From the NCBI GenBank assembly GCA_030634235.1, contig DAOWBD010000065.1:1-6152 (forward strand): DNA of 6,152 nt, read 5' to 3'. Positions 1 through 5,285 of this stretch are shown one piece after another. Under the pieces are notes generated by a model. It did no database searches, had not been told where the DNA came from, and was given only the letters and a program-made list of their open reading frames with translations. Origin of the DNA: Candidatus Omnitrophota bacterium. Lineage in GTDB: Bacteria > Omnitrophota > Gorgyraeia > Zapsychrales > Zapsychraceae. Position 1 is the first letter of the stretch, and each line of letters opens with the position of its first letter. A program made the position numbers and the translations under genes.

Positions 1-47
1 AGATATATCTCAACAATCGGCTTCTTATCTAATAATGATCCAAGCAT
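1..47 (-). CDS. 5' end of an unidentified gene running off the left edge
   Basis: An ATG at 47-45 on the minus strand opens a frame with no stop before the window edge, giving MLGSLLDKKPIVEIY. A purine-rich AGGGGA (57-62) lies 9 bases upstream and could serve as ribosome binding site. The gene follows the YjbQ frame in the same direction, so it may be the last visible member of the same transcript. Fifteen residues are too few to name a family. The short hydrophobic, lysine-containing start could be the N-terminus of a membrane-associated or cytosolic protein. The base composition here is clearly more AT-rich than in the YjbQ gene. Confidence 0.4.
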   Translation of the reverse strand, partial: MLGSLLDKKPIVEIY

Positions 48-64
48 GAAAACTATTCCCCTAA

Positions 65-130
65 TTATTTCACTGCGTTTTTTCTGTCCCGCGCGCGGGT
101 ATCAAATACGATAAATTTGATCTGCTGTCA
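65..130 (-). pseudogene. C-terminal remnant of YjbQ after the premature TGA
   Basis: Reading through the TGA at 130-128 gives 20 further in-frame codons: QQIKFIVFDTRARD, then RKNAVK, ending at TAA (67-65). This matches the usual YjbQ C-terminus (WQQI, hydrophobic strand, D-x-R-x-R), so the stop is an interruption and not the natural gene end. The last strand (normally VxVQIxG) is not recognisable, and a run of six A on the coding strand lies at that point. The tail may therefore also be degenerating or frameshifted. With the TGA read as Trp the protein would be 134 residues, the normal family size. Confidence 0.65.
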
Positions 131-469
131 CACGCCAAGGATCAGGCCGTTGCCGTCGAACGGCACCGTTAGGGAAGGGCCGATCATCGACGAGCGCAGA
201 TGCGAGTGGCCGTTGCCGTCGCCCCAGGCCTCGTCATGATTGTAGTGCCCGGACGGGATCAACTTGTCGAAGATCTCGCCGATATCCTCAACGAGGCCGG
301 GCTCGAATTCGCAGGTCGTGACCGCTCCCGTCGATCCTATCACAGAGATGTTCGCGAGCCCCTCGCCAAGGCCCGCTGTCTTTAATTTTTCTTCCACCTC
401 GGAGGTAATGTCGATCACATCGGCATTGCCCTCCGTCGATAACTGAATATATTCTATTTTGACGGTCAT
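128..469 (-). CDS. yjbQ: YjbQ/UPF0047 family protein, cut short by an in-frame TGA
   Basis: This is a member of the YjbQ (UPF0047) family, small cytosolic proteins annotated as secondary thiamine-phosphate synthases; the physiological role is not settled. The 113-residue product shows the family core: STGAVTTCEFEPGLVEDI (residues 46-63), the polar HDEAWGDGNGHSHLRSS stretch (78-94) holding the conserved His/Glu/Asp residues, and GPSLTVPF (97-104) leading to LILGV. Family members are usually about 130-140 residues and continue LGTWQQI. Here the codon after LGV is TGA where Trp is expected, and the frame continues QQIKFIVFD to a TAA at 65-67. The start is well supported by a perfect AGGAGG at 476-481, 6 bases from the ATG. 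It lies 28 bases after the tRNA-binding protein gene and is probably cotranscribed. The family call is firm; whether the product is functional is uncertain. Confidence 0.88.
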   Translation of the reverse strand: MTVKIEYIQLSTEGNADVIDITSEVEEKLKTAGLGEGLANISVIGSTGAVTTCEFEPGLVEDIGEIFDKLIPSGHYNHDEAWGDGNGHSHLRSSMIGPSLTVPFDGNGLILGV

Positions 470-497
470 TAAGATCCTCCTGTCGATGCCTGTTTTT

Positions 498-818
498 TTA
501 TTTTACCTTGCTGCCCAGCGCGACATCCCTGTCCGGCGAGAGAACAGAAATACCGTTCTCATCGGAGGCCGCGAGGATCATGCCCTGCGATTCTTCGCCG
601 CGGATCGTTGCCGGCTCTAAGTTCGCCGCGATCACAACGCGCCGCCCGACTAATTCCTCGGGCGCGTAGCTTAAGCGTATGCCGGCGACTAATTGCCGCT
701 CTTGTGTTCCCGTGTCGACCTTCATCACATAAAGCCGGTCGGCATTCGGATGTTCCCGCACTTCTTTCACTTGAGCAACGATCAGTTCAAGCCTCATAAA
801 TTCTTCGATAGTAATCAT
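498..818 (-). CDS. Stand-alone MetRS-type tRNA-binding (OB-fold) protein
   Basis: The 106-residue product is a free-standing copy of the tRNA-binding OB-fold found at the C-terminus of many methionyl-tRNA synthetases and in Trbp111/CsaA/Arc1p-type proteins. It would bind structured RNA such as tRNA in the cytosol, probably as a dimer. Visible motifs are the N-terminal ITIEEFMRLELIVAQV (residues 2-17), HPNADRLYVMKVDTG (23-37), the VAGI turn (44-47), YAPEELVGRRVVIAANLEP (51-69) and the signature SQGMILAA (77-84). Annotation pipelines often call such proteins methionine-tRNA ligase subunit beta. I chose the ATG at 818-816 because AGGAAAGGA (825-833) sits 6 bases upstream; an in-frame ATG at 866 would add 16 residues of non-family sequence and lacks this support. 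No catalytic MetRS part is present in the window, so it may serve a separately encoded MetRS or act as an RNA-binding helper. Confidence 0.9.
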   Translation of the reverse strand: MITIEEFMRLELIVAQVKEVREHPNADRLYVMKVDTGTQERQLVAGIRLSYAPEELVGRRVVIAANLEPATIRGEESQGMILAASDENGISVLSPDRDVALGSKVK

Positions 819-905
819 GAATGTTCCTTTCCTGTTGATTCCGCCGTTGCAGCCATAACGCGCCAACGGATAAAATGCACACTAGACAGCCTTGAAATTG
901 AGATT

Positions 906-933
906 ATTTTACCATAGACAACATCACTTGCAA
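906..933 (-). promoter_or_regulatory. Predicted promoter for the tRNA-binding protein and YjbQ genes
   Basis: On the minus strand, TTGCAA (933-928) is followed after 16 bases by TAAAAT (911-906). The TAAAAT is preceded by TGG, giving an extended -10 element, and matches TATAAT in 5 of 6 positions. Transcription would begin near position 899, leaving a leader of about 80 bases before the ATG at 818. It sits in the 170-base gap after the radical SAM gene, which suggests the last two genes can be expressed independently of the upstream pair. This is a consensus match only. Confidence 0.4.
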
Positions 934-988
934 AGGCAGGACTTCCGAGCGGGGCCATGCCGGGAAAGAACAACACGAGAAGATAAGA

Positions 989-2071
989 TCACCGAAAAAG
1001 CGATCGGCAGAAGACTTTTGCGACTTCCGGCGCAGAAAACCGGACGGAGGTCGGAACAAAGCATCCGTGCGTGCAGTCGCAGGTATGTTGCGCGGTCGCC
1101 GCGCGCACGCCATCGAACGCCACATCCTGGAGGGCCGCGTTCACATCGTAACCAAAATCTTGAACCGAAACCTTCTCGTCATGCAGCTCGCAAGCAGCCA
1201 GCGTCCCGTCGGGATAGACAACGGCCATCCTCCGCGCGGCACAGCAGCGAACAGGCCAGGACTTCCCCGAGAGGAAGTTGCCATAGGCGATATCGAAATT
1301 GTTCAGGCTAAAGGCCGTGATCATCCGGTTGAACGCGCGACTCGCGTAAATGCTCGACGAAGTTCCCTTAATCCCGACCAGATAATGTTTGAGATTATCG
1401 CGCAAAAAGGCCAGAATATCCTGCGGCACGATGAAATTTCCAGAAGCCATAGCACGCACGGGCTCGAACCAATGATAATCCGGTTTGATGTTTTCCCGGA
1501 CATGCGCGGCGAGCTCGCGCGACGTCGCGACCGTCTCCGGGGACAGAACGGACACCACTAAAACCCGCAGGCGGGAATTCTTTTTTTTCAGGGACGATAA
1601 TGCCGCGACGGTCCGCTCGGCATTTTCAAAGGCCCCCTTTAGCCCGCGCAGCTCGTCATGTTTCTCACCGAGCGCGTCGAGCGAAACCTGTATCGACAGG
1701 TTGAGATTCGGAAACGCGGCGATTGTTTTCTCGGCAAAGGCAACGATCCTGTCGGTAAAGAATCCGTTCGTCGGAATCTGGACGACTTGCGTTTTGCTGT
1801 TAAGGACAAAAGCGCTGATGACATCAAACAGGTCCGCGCGCAGGAAAGGCTCGCCGCCGCCGATCAAAAGGCCCTTGAGAGATTTGAGGTTTTTAGAGAT
1901 TGTCGTGATCTGCTCGAGGCTGAGCTCGGAGCCACGATTGAGCTCCTCGCTGTAGAAACAGAAACCGCACTTCGCGTTGCAGCGGCTCGTCACGTAAAGG
2001 ATCAGCGTGTCTAATCCTTTTGGCTTGAAATATTTTCCCGCTTCCCGGGCAAAAAAACTGAGCTCTTCCAT
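989..2071 (-). CDS. Radical SAM protein with SPASM-like C-terminal cysteine cluster
   Basis: This 360-residue protein is a cytosolic radical S-adenosylmethionine enzyme. The CxxxCxxC motif (C31, C35, C38, as CNAKCGFC) binds the 4Fe-4S cluster that cleaves SAM, and GGGEP (71-75) is the SAM-contacting motif. A barrel with IPTNGF and SIQVSLD strands follows. The C-terminus has further cysteines: C276/C277, C294 after YPDGTLAACE, and C331/C333/C337 in CDCTHGCF. This resembles the auxiliary-cluster SPASM or twitch region of peptide- and sugar-modifying radical SAM enzymes. The substrate cannot be read from sequence. It begins 24 bases after the GT2 gene, so the two are probably one operon and might act on the same glycoconjugate; that link is inference. 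The ATG has only a weak GGGGAA-like site upstream, but no better in-frame start is visible and family homology begins near the N-terminus. It ends with TGA. Confidence 0.9.
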   Translation of the reverse strand: MEELSFFAREAGKYFKPKGLDTLILYVTSRCNAKCGFCFYSEELNRGSELSLEQITTISKNLKSLKGLLIGGGEPFLRADLFDVISAFVLNSKTQVVQIPTNGFFTDRIVAFAEKTIAAFPNLNLSIQVSLDALGEKHDELRGLKGAFENAERTVAALSSLKKKNSRLRVLVVSVLSPETVATSRELAAHVRENIKPDYHWFEPVRAMASGNFIVPQDILAFLRDNLKHYLVGIKGTSSSIYASRAFNRMITAFSLNNFDIAYGNFLSGKSWPVRCCAARRMAVVYPDGTLAACELHDEKVSVQDFGYDVNAALQDVAFDGVRAATAQHTCDCTHGCFVPTSVRFSAPEVAKVFCRSLFR

Positions 2072-2095
2072 AACGGTTCCCCGACGGTTGATCCG

Positions 2096-3091
2096 CTAAA
2101 ATATATTGTAGGTCCACAGCGCGGCCCTGTAAAACATATTCGGCAAAACAGAGAGGATCCTTAAACAGATCATGCGAAATTCAAACCGCAAGGGCCGCGT
2201 CTTGCGGTCAAAAAGAAAATGCCGCGCCTCGTCGTGCTTGTTGGCATTCAGGCGCTGTATGCCGGCGCGCTGGTAAATGATGGCGACGGCCCTGTTAAAA
2301 TCGTCGATGCGCGACGGGAACAGTCCCTGCCTCTTATACATATCGGTGAGGATCTTGGTGTTAACGCTCACGTAGCTCTTCCTATTAACAAAATGCCTTC
2401 CGTTATTATTGACCCTGTAGAGCATCAGAGGCTCGTTGATCGCGTGCGCCGGATATTTCTCCGCGACCCGCACGAACAGGTCCCAGTCTTCGGAGACATT
2501 GATGTCCTCGTTAAAAAGCCCCGCGTCAATCAAAACGCTCTTCTTGAACATCAGCGAGGAAAAGGTCATGTAATTATAGCCGCGCAGGTGATATTCATTG
2601 ACCTCTTTTCCTGTCGGGAAACCCTTCCTGCCGAAGCCGTGATAGGCGGAATTCGGCTTGCGGGACCTCTTCTCATCAATCAGGTAATAGCCGTCGGTGT
2701 AGACCCAAGCGGCTTGCGGGTCGGACAAAAAGACGTTCATCTGCTTCTTGACGATCTCGGGAAACCAAATATCGTCGGAATCAAGAAAGGCGATGAACTC
2801 GCCCCTGGCCTTGCGGATGCCGACGTTCCTTGAATATCCCGACCCCCAATTGCTCGAATTGCGGATGATCGTAATCGGATGCTTCTTGGGCACCTCGCTT
2901 AAGTCCTCCATCGTCAGAAGCTTGCCGGAGGCGTCATCGACAATGATGATCTCAAGGTTCGGGTAGGTCGTCTCCATGCACGACCGCAACGTTTCATTGA
3001 TATACCCGAAGTGATTGTAAAAAGGCATCACGACCGAAACCAGAGGCAATCCCTCCCGGCCCGCATTCGATTGTACGTTTGTTTGATCCAA
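2096..3091 (-). CDS. Family 2 glycosyltransferase (GT-A fold)
   Basis: The 331-residue product is an inverting GT2 glycosyltransferase that would transfer a nucleotide-activated sugar at the cytoplasmic face of the membrane. The order of motifs is typical: VSVVMPFYN (18-26) starts the Rossmann-like domain, IIIVDDAS (48-55) binds the nucleotide, RNVGIRKARGEFIAFLDSDD (88-107) carries the metal-binding DSDD, and SEDWDLFVRV (from 200) holds the acidic pair expected for the catalytic base. The C-terminus, roughly from residue 250, is variable and includes a hydrophobic ICLRILSVLPNMFYRAALW segment that may touch the membrane. The start is a TTG at 3091-3089, supported by AAAGGA at 3100-3105, 8 bases upstream; the next ATG lies inside the first motif and is too late. 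It heads the minus-strand gene series and is divergent from a GT-C-like membrane protein, suggesting a surface glycan locus. Donor and acceptor are unknown. Confidence 0.92.
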   Translation of the reverse strand: MDQTNVQSNAGREGLPLVSVVMPFYNHFGYINETLRSCMETTYPNLEIIIVDDASGKLLTMEDLSEVPKKHPITIIRNSSNWGSGYSRNVGIRKARGEFIAFLDSDDIWFPEIVKKQMNVFLSDPQAAWVYTDGYYLIDEKRSRKPNSAYHGFGRKGFPTGKEVNEYHLRGYNYMTFSSLMFKKSVLIDAGLFNEDINVSEDWDLFVRVAEKYPAHAINEPLMLYRVNNNGRHFVNRKSYVSVNTKILTDMYKRQGLFPSRIDDFNRAVAIIYQRAGIQRLNANKHDEARHFLFDRKTRPLRFEFRMICLRILSVLPNMFYRAALWTYNIF

Positions 3092-3107
3092 AGTAACGTT
3101 CCTTTGC

Positions 3108-3201
3108 GTTTCTTGGGGGTGCCCATTTCGTTCAGCGATCCCCTCAAACGTCCCATCAATAATTGGGGCTCGAATTCACTTCATGAACACCCCCAAGAAA
3201 C
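3108..3201. repeat. 94-base imperfect hairpin with perfect 14-bp outer stem
   Basis: GTTTCTTGGGGGTG (3108-3121) is repeated exactly in inverted orientation at 3188-3201. Inward, pairing resumes in pieces: CAT with ATG (3124-3126/3183-3185), GT with AC, CGA with TCG (3136-3138/3170-3172 region) and CCCC with GGGG (3140-3143/3165-3168). About 21 bases are left as the loop. The two arms therefore look like diverged inverted copies of one sequence of about 36 bases. The outer arm ends three bases from the predicted ribosome binding site of the GT2 gene, so in the GT2 transcript the structure would sit in the leader. It has no T-run like a terminator. It could be a short mobile hairpin (REP or MITE type) or a regulatory leader; the sequence does not decide. 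Confidence 0.6.
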
Positions 3202-3304
3202 TTTTAAAGCTTCTATGGAGTACTCATGGAGTGAATTGAACTCCAAGTTCCACAAACATCCTCTAAGAAATCGTCAGCCATCCAGGAGTTCTCTGAACGA
3301 AATG
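3124..3304. repeat. Overlapping inverted and direct repeats in the divergent intergenic region
   Basis: The gene-free stretch 3092-3430 holds more repeats than the main hairpin. CATTTCGTTCAG (3124-3135) recurs inverted at 3293-3304, a perfect 12-base match. AATTCACTTCATGA (3173-3186) is inverted at 3224-3237 with one mismatch in 14. GAACTCC (3238-3244) is inverted at 3285-3291. ATGGAGT occurs twice directly at 3215-3221 and 3226-3232. Frames through this stretch give no recognisable protein. The pattern looks like a rearranged or decayed small mobile element. Confidence 0.5.
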
Positions 3305-3347
3305 AGCGTCCCAAAGGAGACGGCATCCCTCGCCCCAAATGCACCTC

Positions 3348-3378
3348 ATCATACCATTTACGATTAAAAATGTGTAAC
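3348..3378 (-). promoter_or_regulatory. Possible promoter for the GT2 gene
   Basis: On the minus strand TATGAT (3353-3348) matches the -10 consensus in 5 of 6 positions. GTTACA (3378-3373) lies 19 bases upstream as a weak -35. A transcript from here would carry a leader of about 250 bases containing the inverted-repeat structures before the TTG at 3091. The spacing is longer than ideal and the call rests on consensus only. Confidence 0.22.
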
Positions 3379-3394
3379 ATTAATGGGTTTTTCA

Positions 3395-3423
3395 TTGGCA
3401 CAGGCAGGCGTCCGTGATAAACT
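3395..3423 (+). promoter_or_regulatory. Predicted promoter placing transcription start at the GT-C gene ATG
   Basis: TTGGCA (3395-3400, 5 of 6 to the -35 consensus) is separated by exactly 17 bases from TAAACT (3418-3423, 4 of 6), which is preceded by TGA to form an extended -10. The expected first transcribed base is around 3430-3431, which is the A of the ATG at 3431. There is no Shine-Dalgarno sequence before that ATG, as expected for a leaderless message. The site also argues against the ATG at 3383, which lies upstream of the promoter. Confidence 0.45.
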
Positions 3424-3430
3424 CAAGTCA

Positions 3431-5089
3431 ATGCAGATTATGGACACAATCAAAAAACTTTTTTCGGCCCTCTCGAAAAGAAAAAAGCCCCTTTTCCTAC
3501 TGTTGACGCTGGCATCGGGGATCTTCGCACTTTGGCCGTTCCATAATTTCCAGTATTTTCTCGCTCAAGGGGACCACGGCCGAGAGCTCTACTGCTACAA
3601 AAAGGCCATGGACGGTGCTGTGTTGTACCGCGATTTCTCGTGGCTTTACGGGCCCTTCTTCCTCTATTATTTCGGAATCTTTCTCAAATTATTCGGAACG
3701 ACAATACAAAGCATTTTGCTGGCGCAAAACCTTCTTATTTTATCCGTCGGCGTTCTGATCTATCTGATCGGCGCGGTTTTTATCTCGCCGGCCCTTGCCT
3801 ACATTTGCGCCTTGTGGTATTGGGCCTACCGCGGGGTCGAATTTTTTTACTCTTACCATCACTCCGGCGGCTTAGTCGTGATCCTGACCATCCTTCTATG
3901 CACACTGCGCTACGCACGTAAGCCCCGTCGCGCCTATGTCTATTCGGGATTTGCCGGCGTCCTTGTGTTGATACTGACGCGACTCAACATGGGACTGGCG
4001 ATCTTCGTCGCCTACGTGCTGAGCCTTTTCCTCACGGATCTCTTTAAAAAGGATCCCCTCATAAAACAAAAAGCATTTTCATATATCAAGCTGTCTTTAC
4101 TCGTCTTGGCTATCTCGACGGCAGTCTACTGGTGCCTAGTCAGCCCCCTGCCGAAATACGTGATCAACCAGACATTTCCTTACACGAAATCGCAACTGGC
4201 TGCCGTGGAGGTCAGCATCTTCGGCACGGTCCTGCTCGGATTTAAAACGCTCCTCCGGGCTTTTTCCGCCAACTGGCAAAGAGTGTTTTTGGGCCTCGCC
4301 CTTATCCTGTCGATCGTCCAGTTCATCATTTTATGCTCGCGCAAGAAATTACCCAAAGAGGCCCTGACCCGAATCATCGTTATCTACACGTGCCTGACGG
4401 TATTTTTGATATTCGCGCTCCACGAGTTTATCGGAAGCGGTGTTTCCTTCAGATTGAACTGGGGCCTTCCCATATTCATGATCATAGTCTTTTATACGAT
4501 CTATTACCTGATCAGCCTTGGGCCTAAAACTATTTTTACGCCGACGGTCAACATCTACATTTTTCTCGTTTTGTTCTGCGTCGGGTTCATTCAGATCTCG
4601 GCCACCCGCAAGATCATTAATTCGTTCAAGGTTCCCGTGCAATTGCTTCATGTCGGAGAGACCAAGATCTACGTCGCCCAGCATCCTCTCTGGATGAGAA
4701 CGGTCACGGATGCCGTCGGGTACATGAAGCAGCACATCCCCGAAGACGAGAAGATATTCTCGCTTCCCCATGATGCGATCTATTATTTTCTTTCAGGGAG
4801 GGACGGCGCCACGCGGCAGCTGGCCCTTTTTGAGCACACGCACATCCCGGAGGAACAGGAGCTTAAAATCATCGCCGACCTTGAGCAACATCAGGTCCGG
4901 TGGGTCGTTATCTCAAGCCGTGTCAGGTCGCTGGAATTCGGCATGGGCACCTTCGGAAAGACGCATTGCCGTATTTTATACAAGTATCTCAAGAATAATT
5001 TTGGAGTTGAAGCGCAATTCGGAGATTGGAGCGTTCCCGCAGGCTGGGTGGGAAACCACGGCGTGCAAATCCTGAAGCGGAAAAAATAG
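3431..5089 (+). CDS. Polytopic GT-C-like (PMT/ArnT-type) membrane glycosyltransferase
   Basis: The 552-residue product is an inner-membrane protein resembling GT-C enzymes, which move sugars from lipid-linked donors to acceptors on the outer face. After TM1 (about 20-37) comes a loop with QGDHGREL (46-53), whose acidic residues D48 and E52 sit where GT-C enzymes keep the catalytic Asp/Glu. GAVLYRDF (62-69) and YGP (73-75) follow, a pattern common in PMT_2-type proteins. About ten hydrophobic segments run to near residue 390. A soluble C-terminal domain follows, with TDAVGYMKQHIPEDEKIFSL and a WVVISSR strand, probably periplasmic. I chose the ATG at 3431 from the promoter position; an ATG at 3383 would add 16 residues and one at 3440 would remove three, and none has a ribosome binding site. 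It is divergent from the GT2 gene. Acceptor and donor are unknown; a ligase- or polymerase-like membrane protein is an alternative. Confidence 0.8.
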   Translation: MQIMDTIKKLFSALSKRKKPLFLLLTLASGIFALWPFHNFQYFLAQGDHGRELYCYKKAMDGAVLYRDFSWLYGPFFLYYFGIFLKLFGTTIQSILLAQNLLILSVGVLIYLIGAVFISPALAYICALWYWAYRGVEFFYSYHHSGGLVVILTILLCTLRYARKPRRAYVYSGFAGVLVLILTRLNMGLAIFVAYVLSLFLTDLFKKDPLIKQKAFSYIKLSLLVLAISTAVYWCLVSPLPKYVINQTFPYTKSQLAAVEVSIFGTVLLGFKTLLRAFSANWQRVFLGLALILSIVQFIILCSRKKLPKEALTRIIVIYTCLTVFLIFALHEFIGSGVSFRLNWGLPIFMIIVFYTIYYLISLGPKTIFTPTVNIYIFLVLFCVGFIQISATRKIINSFKVPVQLLHVGETKIYVAQHPLWMRTVTDAVGYMKQHIPEDEKIFSLPHDAIYYFLSGRDGATRQLALFEHTHIPEEQELKIIADLEQHQVRWVVISSRVRSLEFGMGTFGKTHCRILYKYLKNNFGVEAQFGDWSVPAGWVGNHGVQILKRKK

Positions 5090-5108
5090 GGACGTGTACC
5101 TTTTTTTT
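5081..5108 (+). terminator. A-tract/GG...CC/T-tract at the end of the GT-C-like gene
   Basis: Six A (5081-5086), the stop TAG and GG (5089-5090) are mirrored by CC (5099-5100) and eight T (5101-5108), giving a mostly A-T stem with one mismatch around an 8-base loop. The T-run directly after the gene could end transcription, but the GC part of the stem is only two base pairs, so the call is weak. A second imperfect hairpin follows at 5112-5142 (GATGGAGTC against GACTTCCATC, one bulged base) without a T-run behind it. Confidence 0.3.
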
Positions 5109-5285
5109 ACCGATGGAGTCTATCTTTTTCTTGACTTCCATCTCTATAGGTGTCTGGGGAATCTTGCAATCTTTTTCCCATCTTCGACCCCTTTCTATTA
5201 CTATTATTCTATCACAAAAACTGGATCAACTTTCGGGGGCTAAGTCAATCCGTTACGAAGGATTATTTCTTACAAGGGGGAACCT
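5109..5285 (+). other. Gene-free AT-rich leader before the repeat-protein gene
   Basis: No convincing gene lies between the T-run and the ATG at 5286. The stretch contains the hairpin 5112-5142, a T/C-rich tract, an AT-rich run around 5196-5220 that could hold a -10 element, and the ribosome binding site AAGGGGG (5274-5280). I could not identify a -35/-10 pair with good spacing. GC content falls here compared with the upstream gene and stays lower in the gene that follows. Confidence 0.4.

Noticed and set aside
128..130. Genetic code with TGA as tryptophan
   Set aside because: TGG codes for W82 in the same gene and for Trp in the neighbours, and the radical SAM gene ends in TGA at a natural-looking end. 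A code change would also extend that protein into the next gene.
819..866. Longer start for the tRNA-binding protein at 866
   Set aside because: The ATG at 818 has a good ribosome binding site and begins exactly where family homology starts; the extra residues do not match the family.
1067..1561. Plus-strand open frames antisense to the radical SAM gene (also 892-1311, 1485-1955, 1658-2014)
   Set aside because: Long antisense frames are expected in GC-rich coding sequence; composition is arginine-rich with no domain.
2219..2833. Plus-strand open frame of 204 codons
   Set aside because: It is antisense to the GT2 gene, whose motifs are unmistakable; the product has no recognisable features and no supporting start site.
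3011..3367. Plus-strand 118-codon frame, and a minus-strand 62-codon frame at 3213-3401
   Set aside because: The first overlaps the start of the GT2 gene and both cross the repeat-rich intergenic region without a ribosome binding site or any family resemblance.
3383..3430. Longer start for the GT-C-like protein at 3383
   Set aside because: No ribosome binding site, it lies upstream of the best promoter, and the added residues do not look like a membrane protein N-terminus.
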